NCBI GenBank assembly: GCA_003991915.1
Contig: RQTK01000141.1
Coordinates: 82,816 to 146,815, forward strand
Reading direction: 5' to 3'
From: Elysia chlorotica
Taxonomy: Eukaryota; Mollusca; Gastropoda; Plakobranchidae
DNA length: 64,000 nt
The notes under the pieces were generated by a model. It had not been told where the DNA came from, did no database searches, and worked only from the letters and a program-made list of their open reading frames with translations. The translations under genes were made by a program, and so were the position numbers. Positions 53,201-64,000 of the stretch are shown piece by piece; the stretch's first letter is position 1; each line of letters begins with the position of its first letter.

Positions 53201-56200
53201 ATTCCTGGATTTTTATGCTTGAGCTTGAGAAACTTAAACGTTTTCATTAGATAGAGATTGATTGCAAGTAAGCCTTATTTATTTTCTTTCGTCTAGTAGT
53301 GGTTTGTTTTAGTTCTTTGATAGCTGGAAATACACACTCTGTACTTGGAGTTTTTCTTTTTTTTTTTCTATTATCGTTAAGTATATAAGAATTTTGACGA
53401 GTGATAATTATTGTGTGGTGAACAAATTGTTCGGTAGGAACATTTGTTGTTGTTATGTTTTTTGTTTGTTTTGTTTTTAACAAAGAAAGGTGGTTAAATT
53501 TGTGTCATTTTCAATCGTGTGTACGCTTCATCAACGCGTGACGCTAGAAAGAGTTGAAGTTAGTATATAATGTACATAAATTAATGATGTTTCTGGAAAA
53601 AAAATGTGCAAAAAGAATTGAAACTATTGATTATCTCGTGCGCCATTCATTAAAAGGTGAAAAAAGTCTGCTACATTGGATATATAAAACTTTGATGCAC
53701 AGGTGTGACAGCTCTGGATTCAGTTGTGTAATAATAGATACGTCTTTTATCGTTACTCAGTAGTGACTTTAAAACATGCACTTAGGATGAAAAGCTCATT
53801 TAACAGTATGGCTTCGGACCAAGTGTAAATTGAATCCCCAATCTCTCTTAAATCTGCTTGTCGAGGGGAAAAGCAAGAAAATCAGTTCTGCTTCTCTCAT
53901 TACCTAATGGCTTGTAAACAATTTGAAATATGTACCGGTCTGTCATCACCCATCGCTTCTGTCTGTCCAACGCAGCATCACTGCGTTTTACTATCTTGTG
54001 GGATATTCAGTACACTGTTTTTTTTTCTTTTAGTACATGTACCATTAAGGCAGCGAACTGAAATGTAGCATACTATAAAAAGTATACCAGGTGCCTCACA
54101 GGAAAATAGTCAGATCCGTCTCAAACAGTTCTATAACAAGTAATATGCTTCAAGATCGGTTCCCTTTCTTACACAATGAAACAAAGCATAGTACATGTAG
54201 TAAAATGGCAATCGAAAGTAAACTAAAGAAGTCGAAATATGGAGTCGTCAACCACATGTTTACAATCTAGAACGATTGAAACAAAGTGTGTATTACTAAA
54301 GAGCATCCCATGACTTTCTTGAATCATGTATTGTGGGATAATCATAAATAACAACCAACGAGAGTTTTACTGTCGTCGAGGAGTGTCTCAACTGCTCGTG
54401 TCACCTGACGGGAAACATTCCCTTTTTTTACTGGCTTGTTACGCCGACTGGCAATTTATTACAGCAAACTAGATTTAGATCTTTATAACTAAGAGGGACA
54501 AGAAATGAAAAGAGAGACAGGGTGACGAAGTAGAACGCTAGCGACGAAGGATTTATACAAAAACAAAGTGTGTTTTTTTAATGGATTTGCTACTAGTATC
54601 GTGACCAATTACATTTACAATACACATGTTTTATACTGTATTGCCATACAGATATGTCACGGGCTCATGTTCTTGCCCATTAATTTTCAAAATATCTGAT
54701 TCGTGCGTTCCCACTTTTGTTTTGACTGGCATGACTCACAGACGAAATACACACCTTGAGGAACACTCCTTGTCCACACTGGGGTTTCCTTATATTATCA
54801 TGGCGTTCCCTAAGCACTGATTATCCTGCCCTTTTTACCCTTTTGTGTGCTGCACTGTCATTTGAAGCATCTATACAGTTAAAAGCTTTTGTTCGACTTT
54901 ACACGGCGTGCTTGTAACCTGTGCTGACAGCCTTGAGGCACAAAGAATGAACAAATTGCTTTTTCGTGCTTTTCTTTTCTTTTTTTTTTCATTCCAACCA
55001 GAATCAATTTTAATCTCGTCAGATATACCCTTAACGGGGCGAACTTTCAAGGAAAGGATGTGTTTAAACGTCCTTTGCAATCCCTCTAGGATAAATGATA
55101 AATTGTAAACAGCGCTATAAAGTGGGTTTTTTTTTTAAACATAACTTTAGACATTATCTTCGTTCGATCATTATGTAGAATGATTGTTTAAAATTTCTGT
55201 GTGATCTCATGAGGTTCTAGCTGGATGCAGGGTCGGGGCTGATATTGTCAGTACAAGCTGGGGAGCCCCAAGTGTGATTTGAGTGATTAGAGCCTGTTGT
55301 TCGCGTCGATGGTTCCTAATTATGGTTTGTGGCCTGAAGACAAAACCTAAACAACACCGAGAACCGTTACCCAAGATTATAGCCCGGCATGGGGACCGCG
55401 GAATGCATGTGTAGTAGCTTGTTGGACATGGCCATGTTATTACCACCACGGTCCGGCGACCATGAGGGGGACAACTGCAAGCAAAAAAGATGATTATTAA
55501 CGCCCAGTTAGCACCTGGAAACTCGCTGTCATCCTATCTACCTGTTCTGAGGTTTCGCCCGCTGGCTTATTTTCTAAAGCGCAGACCTCTCCCCTCAGTC
55601 ACGCTGCCGGTCGGCTTGCCCTGAGCGTAACACTCTGCCGACTGCTGCTGGTGTGTCTTTTCTCTCCTACTATAGATCTAGATCTAGCTTCTGGTGACTT
55701 GTAGGGACTGTTTTTAGTGCGTTAGAGATCGTGTCGAAGGTGCTGCGCCCTTGCAACATTTGATAGTTCCTTGTTTTTTTTTTTTATTGGGCCTGCCTTC
55801 GTGGAGCCTTTGTCAGAACTCAAAACTGAAATATTTTACAGATTGTTCAATATTTTTCTATATGCCACTTACATTCACAAATAATTAACAGTGCCATGTG
55901 AACGTTTTTTTTTTATCAATCAGTTTTCACCAAGAGCCGTGTTTATGTTTGCTCCGGATGTTTTCAATTTGTATTTCGCTGATGGAAGGAAGAGCGGGCG
56001 AAACAACAAACATATCTTTGCTTGCTCTGCCGGCCGTCACACGAGCTGACACTGAGGCATTTTTGTCATTCGTTTCGGGGAGCAGGTTGCAGGATTTGTG
56101 GAGCTATAGAGGAATATTGAAGCTGCGATATCAGAGGATAAGCTATTTCTTGTCAATAAAGGTTGCGAGCTCTTCTACATAAGTTTATTTCAATCTTTTT

Positions 56201-57690
56201 TGTGTGTTTTTTTAGGTTTGAAGGTGTGTTTGGGATAAAATTAACTGCAACAATTAAGTTTTGATATATTATTGCAATGACTAAAAATAGTGAAACTGTT
56301 ATTGGAACAGTGAGCCTGTTATTGAAAACCCAGATACATAAGGAAGATCGATCCTAGAAGAGACCACTGACTAAGTCTAGAGACGGATGCTGTGAGGTTG
56401 ACGAGATGTATATTGCTTGTGGCAGCCTGGCTTACATACATCACTCCTCTCTCACGATTGGATTATGATCTTGTTATCAAGCACCTGCGCCATGAAGCTG
56501 ATTATGGTGAGTAATAAATTACCTGTCAGGTTTTGTGCCAGTACACCTACACACCGTTTGAAAGGCACAATCTCTTACTGAAACGTCTTATAAACCCATG
56601 CCCATCTGTTTCATAAAAATATCGCCGTTGATAGCGACAATTCGCCTCATTCGACTTTCGCCAAAAAAGATGAGAGCTCGGTAAGATTAACAGGGAAAAC
56701 CTATATGTTTTTTTTTCCAATGAGGTCGTAAGACCAGATATGTTATATGAGTATATTCTTTTTTCTCTCTTTTTGATTAAAGGGCGGGCGAAAAAATGTG
56801 GCGAGACTATATAAACTTTCATATAGTTAAACCAATTTTTTTCTTAGCCCCTAGTCTCCTTCAAAAGTATAGCCATAGCATAAAATAATGTTTCCCTGAA
56901 ATTAAGTCAGTGTTGTATGCAGTGTTAACATTTAGGTCGTATGAAGTGTTAACATTTTTGGTCGCATGCAGCGTTAATATTTAGGTCGTGTGTATTGTTA
57001 ATATTTAGGTCGCAAGCAAACAAAATGAATAGCACTGCCTACGAACCAGCACCAACAAGTGTTTTTTCAACAATTATCGTAGCGGCCTTTTTAAATACAC
57101 CTAGGTTTAGGAAGTACGAGATGAGGGAAGACTTGGTTTGTAATAATATCACTGCATTGATGCTGGTTAGACTCATTCAACCGACACCAAACTTTTGTTG
57201 GGATTTAAAAGTTTTTTTTTGATGTTCACAGAATGAAGAGTTTAAGTAGGATGTTTTTACAGGGAGTCCGTCGTTTAATCTAGGCCTAGGATGTTAATTT
57301 AACCACTCCTGATTTATTTCAAATGACATGCGAAACAAAAAGCTTCATATTCCATCCTGCGCTTATTAAGTTGCTGTTTTTGGTTGCTTGGATGATGCAT
57401 ACGGAAAAGAGTTTCCGGAGTGGGCTGGCACATAAAATACCAATTTTTCACGCACCGGTAAACAAAGACCACATTTGTGTTGGTTGCTCTCTCAAAATCG
57501 CGATACTATAAATCTTGCTACATGTATAACAGTTACTAACCGCTACAAATTTCTAAACTGGATAAAGTTTAATTTATTTTATCTTATCATCGACGACTTT
57601 TAAGACAATTTCCAACCTTCATATTCCTTTCTTAGGCTACATATGTGTCATTGTTTTAAATTTAACCCCCACAAAAAAACAAAACAAAAA
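50250..57690. other. Gene-poor region
   Basis: 7.4 kb without a convincing exon. Composition is patchy: GC-richer islands at about 51830-52150, 52820-53130, 55210-55640 lie in AT-rich DNA. ORFs in them (for example 52126-51851 and 55449-55207, minus) are under 95 codons, have no recognisable domain and no supported splice sites. A short tandem repeat is at 56914-57012, CA/CT tracts near 52481-52520. Confidence 0.5.
56914..57012. repeat. About 25-bp tandem repeat, four units
   Basis: GTATGCAGTGTTAACATTTA + GGTC, then variants GTATGAAGTGTTAACATTTT, GCATGCAGCGTTAATATTTA and GTGTGTATTGTTAATATTTA, each followed by GGTC. Confidence 0.88.
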
Positions 57691-57704
57691 AAAACAAAAA
57701 CAAA

Positions 57705-57713
57705 AACAACAAC

Positions 57714-57746
<33 letters not shown>
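57705..57746. repeat. (AAC)n microsatellite
   Basis: About 13 AAC units after an AAAAC-rich lead-in from 57671. Confidence 0.93.
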
Positions 57747-57905
57747 AACATACTTTTTTGTCCTCAGTAAGGTAAAACATATCAGAGAGCTGAACTCTCA
57801 CGAACGTGATCGCTACGACATATTATGGAGTTAATTCCCTTTCCCTACGCAATAGTTTCAAACATTAAAAAAAAATGTATTAGTATTTTTTTTTTTAATC
57901 CCCTT

Positions 57906-58203
57906 NNNNNNNNNNNNNNNNNNNNNNNNNNNNNNNNNNNNNNNNNNNNNNNNNNNNNNNNNNNNNNNNNNNNNNNNNNNNNNNNNNNNNNNNNNNNNNN
58001 NNNNNNNNNNNNNNNNNNNNNNNNNNNNNNNNNNNNNNNNNNNNNNNNNNNNNNNNNNNNNNNNNNNNNNNNNNNNNNNNNNNNNNNNNNNNNNNNNNNN
58101 NNNNNNNNNNNNNNNNNNNNNNNNNNNNNNNNNNNNNNNNNNNNNNNNNNNNNNNNNNNNNNNNNNNNNNNNNNNNNNNNNNNNNNNNNNNNNNNNNNNN
58201 NTN
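57906..58203. other. Assembly gap (N)
   Basis: About 297 N with a single called T at 58202. ORFs crossing it are meaningless. Confidence 0.98.
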
Positions 58204-58928
58204 TAAGTAAGCCTACAGAGATTAGAGCATTATACATACAATGCTCATTACTAAGTCAAGCAGGGGTGATTAAATTAAAAAAAAACTAAATTTTTGTTAA
58301 TCAATATATCTACCTGTTTATATTATAATGCCCAAACTGTAGTACATTTAATAGTATTTTTTTCTTTTCTTACTTTGACAGAGCATTGCTCTTTCGATAC
58401 CAAAACAACTAAACAAACACTGGTTGTTCTCCACCCAATGCACTACTTCTACTAGTAACTTGTTTCAAAGTGTAACAAAGTGACTACTATCATTAGTCTT
58501 AAGATAAATCCCCTTCCATCAATATTGACAGGAGCTCTCCACGGTATATTTGAAACATCGCTTGGTTTACTCTAAATATAGACCTCTATTTATGTTAGAT
58601 TTGCCCTCGGCCCTTATACCTTATCTGTGCTGTAAATCTTAAGCCCTAGATTTAGTGATCACTCTACCCTTCCCTTTTCTCTAACTCCTTGGACTGCCAT
58701 AAACAGTGACTGCGGTGCGTCTATGCTTACTTGGGTAATCGCAAAACAACATTATAGCTATGAAAAAAATTCTTAGCCCAGGTATGCTTACGTTTTCTTT
58801 TTTTTTCGTTTTTTTTTTAAATTCAATTTGTTGTTATTGTTTTTACTTTAATTATTATTTCTCTAGATTCGATCCAAAAACATTTTGCTTAAAAATAACG
58901 TACCACTTTAGCTACCTTAATGCCTTCG

Positions 58929-58930
<2 letters not shown>

Positions 58931-58972
<42 letters not shown>
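58931..58972. repeat. (CT)n tract
   Basis: About 20 CT units directly upstream of a truncated SINE. Confidence 0.95.
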
Positions 58973-58975
<3 letters not shown>

Positions 58976-58987
58976 AATTCTCTCTAT

Positions 58988-59098
58988 CCCCGCCCTGTCT
59001 CGTATGTGGCAGCACATAAAATTGTCAGACGTCAGTGTTGGGGTCCGTCCACAATATAGTCTATATAATGCTGATGTGGACGTTAAACCAACTCAACA
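58988..59098 (+). mobile_element. Truncated SINE copy (tail half)
   Basis: CCGCCCTGTCTCGTATGTGG, CAGCACATAAAATTGTCAGA, GTCCGTCCACAATATAGTCT and GACGTTAAACCAACTCAAC match the 61815-62045 copy closely. The head is replaced by the CT tract. Confidence 0.75.
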
Positions 59099-59099
59099 A

Positions 59100-59630
59100 C
59101 TCTCCCTCTTCCACATTACCACAATTTAAACATGGGTATCAGTCTGGTCTATAGTATTAGTGGGTACGTTTGGCATTGGACAAGTGAGCGGGGTGAGAGA
59201 AGGAGGCCCTATTATGGGTAAAGGGTGAATTAGCTTCATCTGACTTAACTTGATCAGATCAAAGCAACGAGACAATCGAAGATTGCAAATCTACATTCGA
59301 TTGATAGCGAATTTGACAGTTTACCCCGTTCATGTATAATAGCAACACCCTAGTCGCATGCTATTAAGATTTAGTAAAGAATGCTATAGTAGCTGCGGAA
59401 TGCCAAATAGCCCTTTCTGATTCATTGAGCAGCTCCGTTAGATCGCATTGGTCAGGCCAGGGTTGCCCAAAGCATGCTTAACACGAAATAATATTTGTGT
59501 TCTTCTAAGGTACGTTTTATCCTTGCCATGGGTTCTTTCTCTGCTTTCTTTGCCAATACATTTCGTAGCATTGTCGCTTCACCCACTAGCCAGAGGGGCT
59601 GTCAGCTAAGTTTGGCACAAATCTATGAAA
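59100..59630. other. Spacer without recognised features
   Basis: No frame, repeat or splice evidence that I can support. Confidence 0.4.
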
Positions 59631-59637
59631 TATTACA

Positions 59638-59639
<2 letters not shown>

Positions 59640-59725
<86 letters not shown>

Positions 59726-59980
59726 ACTCTATCTCTATCTATTTATTAGTCTGTATGTCTGTCTCTCTCCCTCTCTTCCATTTCCCTTCTTTTTCTTCTC
59801 TTGCAAGCACTTTATCTTTCACCACCTGTCTTTCCTGCACACTTAGATCTAGATCTATAAAAAGTACTTTATATTTTAAAAAAAAAACGCACTGGAGCAC
59901 CTCACCCGCGACCGTTCTGTCATTACTGCCGCTTAGATAGTCTTGACCGTCACGTTTTCACAGCACGGGATTTTCCGGGT

Positions 59981-60059
<79 letters not shown>
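59640..60059. repeat. TGTC and CT microsatellite cluster
   Basis: (TGTC)n 59640-59670 into CT 59671-59719; a separate long CT tract at 59983-60059. Pyrimidine-rich sequence continues to about 60250. Confidence 0.93.
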
Positions 60060-60064
<5 letters not shown>

Positions 60065-60299
60065 TTTTCCTTTCTCTCCCTCCCTCTCCCTATCTCTTTT
60101 TAATGCTTTATCTATCTCCCTCTATATTTTGTCTCTCAGTCATGCTCTTTCGACCTCTACGCCCTCCCCCTCTCTCGATCTCTCTCTATCTCCACCTCCG
60201 CGCCCTCTCTCCCTCCCTCCTTCTCTCTCTCTCTTTCTCTCTTTCTTTCTCTCCATGTCACAACCACGAAAGAGTGGTTTAGGTAGCCAGTGAGGTATA

Positions 60300-61480
60300 C
60301 ATTTTATCTCTGGAAAGCCTTGGCGGGGGTTTATGCCCAGGTGTCAAATACTGGAGAACGCGGATAAAGTTGAGCTTAAGATAAAAATTATGTTGTTCAG
60401 TGTGTTGAAACACGAGTTTCGGCCTTTAAAGAGTTGCAAAGTGTTTTATTTTAAACGGTTTTGATTACAGTCACTGGGGCGTTTACAGCAGAACCTGGAT
60501 TCTTCTTGTAGATGTATTTTCTATTGTATGTTCAGTGCGACCAACACCCCAATGGTCGGGAAGGTCTGCTAAAGCGAGCTTGCACTGACGTTGACTGTCC
60601 TTGTCTTGGTTTTTGAATGGGTTAGTCTGCACGTAACTGGAGATGAATGTAATAGTTGAAACCAGCTGCTGGGAACCCTGAAGCAACCATGTTTAGGTCT
60701 TCCTTGTGACTTTCGGGGCTATGTCGTTGCGGGTTGCGTTACTTCTTGCTACCATATTAAATATTAGTTATCGCGTGTCAAAAAACAGTTACTAAAAATC
60801 AACAAAACAAAGTTGAAAAGGACACGGATAGTAGAGGGAGTATCCTCTGTTTTAGTCTCAAGTCCCAGATTGGAGTTTAACTATCGCACGATGGTTGAAT
60901 AGTTTTTGATATATACCTCTAGTCGTCCAACTTCAAATGTTTTTATGCAGAAGCGCCCATTACATTATATTGCCAGTTTTTGCTTGATCGTAAATTATGA
61001 ATCTCAAAGATGACCTGTCCAGATATTTCTCTCCTGATCTGCGAAACAAGTCTAGAGCTGTGTCGTGGATGGTCTCGCCCAATTCATCTTTCTCTTGTTT
61101 TCTTCTATTTGTCGGCATCGTGTAGTTCAAGTTGTATCGCTTTTTATTGAATGACGGTGTTCCGATTTTAGGGGGCTGAACTCATTTTTCATTTATCTAA
61201 ACGTAAGGATTGACCAAACCTGTTGGGTTACATTGACATTGCAACGTTACCCTTGACTGAAGCTCCCAGGTTGTCCGTAAGTTGTCGTTGAATACTCCCA
61301 CAGAACTCTACGCGACAAAGACATTGCTTTTGGCATCAAGTTTATTGCTCTTAATGTTATCCCAGTGCCCAAAATAGGCGTTTTATTTCCCCATTCTTTC
61401 AATATTTGCATTTAGTTATCTACACGTCTTTCTTTCCGCCTCTATCTGTTTACTATTAACCATGCAGTGTATCAATGTAT
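60300..61480. other. Spacer without recognised features
   Basis: No recognised coding, RNA or repeat feature; ORFs are under 70 codons. Confidence 0.45.
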
Positions 61481-61489
61481 CTTTTTTCA

Positions 61490-61690
61490 TGATTTTTTTT
61501 TTTTCCCCCCCCCCCCTTTTTTTTTTCCTTCTGTCTTTTAAACTATTTCACTCTACTCTGTCAATGTCTATACTTTCTGCTCAGTTTCCCTCTAACTGTT
61601 CTCCTCATTATACGTTTTTCGATTCTAAATTGTCTTTTATCATGCTTTTTCTTTTTTTTTTCATTTTCATTTGTGCCCCCCCCCCTTAAA
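61490..61690. repeat. T/C homopolymer-rich stretch
   Basis: T(10)C(11)T(10)-like runs near 61493-61527 and C(9) near 61677-61685; strongly pyrimidine-biased between. Prone to sequencing-length error. Confidence 0.85.
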
Positions 61691-61814
61691 ATAAATAATA
61701 AACTTCCAATCTTTCGACTTCATGTTCTCAAAGGCAAACCATTTTTCCTCCATTATTTAAAAAAATTTTTTTTCAGATAAATTTTCTCTTCATTGAACTG
61801 ACTCAAGTAGTCTC

Positions 61815-62045
61815 CACGATCGGCAAATTTATTTGCCCAATTTCGTCCCCTTTAACTTGTTGGGTCGGTGTCAGTATAATGTGATCTTCTGAGATAGTAG
61901 TCTTGGTTTCCCTTCCTTGTTTTTTGTGTGGCAGCACATAAAATTGTTAGATGTCAGTCTTAGAGCCCGTCCACAATATAGTCTATATAGTGCTGACGTT
62001 GGACGTTAAACCAACTCAACTGAACTCAACTGAACTCAACTCAAC
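61815..62045 (+). mobile_element. SINE copy with complete tail
   Basis: Body GCCCAATTTCGTCCCCTTTA, GTTGGGTCGGTGTCAGTATA, GTGTGGCAGCACATAAAATT, CCCGTCCACAATATAGTCTA, TATAGTGCTGACGTTGGACG and tail TTAAACCAACTCAACTGAAC with further ACTGAACTCA units. This is the clearest tail of the family. The tRNA-like head is mostly missing. Confidence 0.8.
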
Positions 62046-62049
62046 CCAT

Positions 62050-63090
62050 GATAAAAATTTCAGTTAACAAAGTGAACTTTATATACAACAGTCATGTAAC
62101 ATTTCTGTTAGGGATAACACCGATATTAAGTCTATACTATAATAACTACTCCCACTGTATTATACTAAGCTTAATAAAAGATTTTTTTAGTTCTTTTCGT
62201 GTCCATTTGGTTCTTTAATCTCTTGACATTAATGTTTAATTGAGCAACCTACATAAGGAACTTGAAGAATACAGTCCCAATTCATTCGCAACTGGCCATG
62301 GCATTTTGATGAACAAGATCTCGTTTATTAAAATTTTTTTTACACATGTCTTGCCTTCAAATGTTACAAAAAATAGACGGTTACTTGGCAGTGTTCAAAC
62401 ATAAGTGTGTGACCGCGTCGTTGTGAAGGAAACTAAGTTAACCTTTTTAGAACCCATAAGACGTTAAAATAGAAAGGGCTTTGAAGTTCATCAGATCGCC
62501 AATATCTCCACCGCTCTTTCCACCCGACGGACAGCATACGCCGCACTGTCCTGACAATCAAGCCCATTTTCTGGTCACTTTAGGCAATTGTTGACCCTCG
62601 CCCCCCGGAGTTGACATAAGTTACCACAGCATCTCCTGGGTAACCCAAGCCCAGGAACGTGAATGTACAATTATAATGAGATGTCCATATACCCCAGACA
62701 CTCAGCCGGGGGTCCCCGCATTGCTTGGCTCACAACCTGGCCACAGTACTGTACGTCTTGTACACTGTTCCCTTGAAGACGTCCAGAGAAAATGTAGTTT
62801 TTATGTCCTTTAGTGTCTTCCTTTTACGCCTCCGTAGTTTCCTATTCCAAGACTGAAGCCAAGCAGCGTTATCGTGTACTTCCAGTTTTATCTCTTTCGG
62901 GTAAACCAAGGTATTCGTCTAGGTAATAAGTGATTTGGCCTAAATATTAATTTGTCGAAAGCGGCGAAATTTCAAGATGAAAGTACTATGTGCCTCCTGT
63001 TCTTATACAAACGAACATTATGAATCTTTGATTTGATTTAAAAAAAGAATGGGAACTTGCTTTTACTCACTATCCATAACTTGGCGCCAC
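62050..63090. other. Spacer without recognised features
   Basis: 62490-62780 is GC-richer but carries no recognised frame or RNA. Confidence 0.4.
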
Positions 63091-63097
63091 TATTATA

Positions 63098-63240
63098 ACG
63101 TCACTCAAAATCTTTAAAAAAAAATCGCCCCATTTTACACGCCACCTTGACGATACTTGTGCTCTAAATATTAATTCAAAATCTTTTTTAAAACTACACT
63201 CATATTTCTTTGTAGCTCACCCTCTCTCTTCTTTCTTTCT

Positions 63241-63318
<78 letters not shown>

Positions 63319-63403
63319 CCCCTTTTCTTTCATCCTTACTTTACGTCACTCAAAATCTTTAAAAAAAAATCGCCCCATTTTACACGCCACCCTGACGATA
63401 CTT
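63098..63403. repeat. 61-bp direct repeats flanking a (CT)n tract
   Basis: ACGTCACTCAAAATCTTTAA through GCCACCTTGACGATACTT at 63098-63158 recurs at 63343-63403 with one substitution in the shared part (CCTTGA against CCCTGA). The CT tract 63242-63314 lies between them. Confidence 0.95.
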
Positions 63404-63435
63404 TGCATATATGATACAAACTGCCCAAGTGAATA

Positions 63436-63630
63436 TGCTCGAGCTGGCTTTAGTGTAGAACGTTGGGCTGGTACTCGGTTCGATCCCATTATTGGACAAA
63501 TGCGTCTGTTGGATTTAGTTCTCTTCTGGTTAGATCCGTGTCAATGACTGGCTGAAACAGAAGTCCTGGTATACCTGCTGTCTCGGTATGACAGCAGGTA
63601 AACTTATACGACGTTGATCTTGGGACCCAT
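63436..63630 (+). mobile_element. tRNA-derived SINE, second family
   Basis: GAGCTGGCTTTAGTGTAGAA (A-box-like) then GGTACTCGGTTCGATCCCAT (a good B-box, GGTTCGATCCC). The body shares only loose similarity (GACAAATGCGTCTGTTGG, GTCAATGACTGGCTGAAAC) with the main family. No terminal tail identified. Confidence 0.6.
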
Positions 63631-64000
63631 CACCAAATACGATTTTCATTCGATACTTAGGATGCGTTGAACTTCTAGTAGGAGGGTTGTTTTTTTCTTC
63701 TTACCAATAACTTAAGAAGTTATTCCCACTGTATATGTAGAACTCCGGATAGGGGTCTCGAAATCTAGGAGACGTTTTACGCGTCTTCTGGTACAAGCCC
63801 TGTCATCAAATCCCAGCTTGTCTATAAACCCAACTCAAGTTTCTTTTGGGGTAGAGTCAACAAAAAAGAAAAGAGAACGGAACGCAATAATAAATGTAGT
63901 ATGTGATGGTGCCACTAGCATTATTAATCTTATTTCAATTATATGTTACACGTACGAGTATATTTACGGTGTGCCAGAATAAACCGTTGTAATTTCTAAT
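63631..64000. other. Spacer to window end
   Basis: No recognised feature. AATAAA at 63978-63983 has no associated gene in the window. Confidence 0.4.

Overview
The window is animal nuclear DNA: AT-rich, intron-bearing, about 10% coding or less, and full of microsatellites (long CT/GA, AAC, TTC tracts), decayed non-LTR retrotransposons and tRNA-derived SINEs. The combination of metazoan hnRNP U-like exons, a TRIM/NHL-like protein and this repeat style fits a lophotrochozoan, most likely a mollusc (gastropod-like). That assignment is inference, not proven by the sequence.

Layout. 1-5 kb: remnants of two LINEs that converge at their 3' ends, an AAC array, and several SINE copies including a tail-to-tail pair. 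5-12.5 kb, minus strand: two blocks of real coding sequence in unusually long exons. The first (exons 8735-8604 and 8075-5037) encodes a coiled-coil segment, a long disordered linker with an Arg/Gly patch, and a C-terminal NHL-like beta-propeller. The second (12466-9234) is one open exon of 1,076 codons encoding an S/T/N-rich disordered protein with three separate in-frame tandem repeat arrays. Both begin with a splice acceptor, so their 5' ends lie elsewhere. 12.5-18 kb: purine/pyrimidine tracts, a decayed PIF/Harbinger element, a LINE 3' fragment and a composite repeat.

18.2-36 kb, plus strand: the best-supported gene, the 3' half of an hnRNP U-like (HNRNPUL1-type) gene. Eight exons encode the P-loop kinase-like domain and the Gly/Tyr/Arg-rich (RGG) RNA-binding tail, followed by the stop codon and a 3' UTR with polyadenylation signals. 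Its SAP and SPRY exons are not visible here. Its introns hold repeated copies of the same unclassified repeats, an 828-bp element with terminal inverted repeats, a 75-bp direct duplication and one assembly gap.

36-64 kb: no convincing gene. There is a LINE with a visible 5' leader, endonuclease and reverse transcriptase but broken by frameshifts and an altered catalytic box, a second LINE ending in a TTC/GAA tract, more SINEs, minisatellites, and a gene-poor stretch with many CT tracts and a second assembly gap.

The coding units do not form an operon or pathway. No CRISPR array, rRNA gene, functional tRNA gene or complete mobile element was found. The most interesting material is the pair of long-exon minus-strand genes and the unclassified repeats in the hnRNP U-like introns.
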